Shown here in pieces: positions 63,863-64,000 of a stretch of 64,000 nt of DNA. Each line of letters starts with the position of its first letter. Position 1 is the stretch's first letter. This DNA comes from Psychromonas ossibalaenae ATCC BAA-1528 (lineage in GTDB: Bacteria; Pseudomonadota; Gammaproteobacteria; Enterobacterales; Psychromonadaceae). Below the pieces are notes generated by a model that worked only from the letters and a program-made list of their open reading frames with translations, did not search any database and was not told the origin of the DNA. A program made the position numbers and the translations under genes. Where the stretch lies: the NCBI RefSeq assembly GCF_000381745.1, contig NZ_KB906987.1, positions 17,571 through 81,570 of the forward strand. The letters are read 5' to 3'.

Positions 63863-64000
63863 TTAATCCATCAAATGTTCTAAACCGTAAACCAGTTCAT
63901 TACGCTTAACGACTTCTTTACAGGCTAAACAGATACCCGGCATAAATGACTCACGGTGCTGCTGAACGTTATATGCAGCTGTTCTATCTAAAATGGATTT
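63863..64000 (-). CDS. unrecognised protein, C-terminal part only
   Basis: The reverse strand reads through the window edge and ends [20 protein letters not shown] followed by [11 protein letters not shown] and TAA. A CLAC Cys pair suggests a metal site. The start lies outside the window. No family is recognised from 45 residues. A terminator lies just beyond its stop. Confidence 0.45.
   Translation of the reverse strand, partial: KSILDRTAAYNVQQHRESFMPGICLACKEVVKRNELVYGLEHLMD

Overview
The window looks like chromosome of a marine, facultatively anaerobic gammaproteobacterium, most like Psychromonas and relatives. This is inferred from a complete TMAO respiration operon, PTS sugar uptake, an scs-type thiol-redox operon, several c-di-GMP proteins, and short MITE-like repeats of the kind common in that group. 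No rRNA, tRNA, CRISPR array, prophage or complete insertion sequence was seen.

Region 1 (1-12.8 kb) is a mannosyl-glycoside (probably mannosylglycerate) utilisation locus: a secreted metallophosphoesterase (partial), an outer-membrane porin, separate PTS EIIB and EIIC proteins, a GH38 alpha-mannosidase, an HPr-EI-EIIA fusion, a FucP-like MFS transporter and mannose-6-phosphate isomerase. The glycoside would be phosphorylated on uptake, cut to mannose-6-P, and isomerised to fructose-6-P. Three of these transcription units begin with an unusual leader ORF (156-227 codons, sharing a QWSxLWS motif). Each leader ORF reads straight through an intrinsic terminator. Two of them stop inside the Shine-Dalgarno of the next gene. 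This is the strongest candidate for an undescribed regulatory system here.

Region 2 (12.8-18.2 kb) holds a possibly Fur-controlled ABC exporter, a zinc-type ABC importer behind a perfect 22-bp Zur-like palindrome with a 46-aa small ORF, and a MarR regulator. Region 3 (18.2-25.8 kb) has a structured intergenic region, then a five-gene Lol-like set (LolA-like protein, two FtsX-type permeases, ATPase, outer-membrane barrel), an unknown Cys-rich protein and a RelA/SpoT-type synthetase. Region 4 (26-33.2 kb) has an HD-GYP protein, a HAD phosphatase, an exported family II pyrophosphatase, a voltage-gated K+ channel fused to a cupin, and a GGDEF/EAL protein.

Region 5 (33.2-41.2 kb) has a 328-bp MITE-like element, scsA-scsB-scsD, a FUSC protein, a PACE efflux pump with divergent LysR regulator, and an unknown exported protein. 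Region 6 (41.2-49.4 kb) carries torECAD (torE is only 57 codons) and the glutathione-dependent formaldehyde pathway (LysR, frmA, frmB), followed by a decayed acyl-carrier-protein gene. Region 7 (49.4-58.6 kb) has an outer-membrane barrel, a lipoprotein alpha-amylase, small unknown genes, a GNAT enzyme, arsR-acr3, and a two-component system beside a PepSY protein. Region 8 (59.3-63.8 kb) is a compact operon of two YHS-domain proteins, a DoxX-like membrane protein, two ATP-grasp enzymes and an MFS transporter, possibly a small-molecule or peptide pathway. The last bases hold the 3' part of an unrecognised gene.
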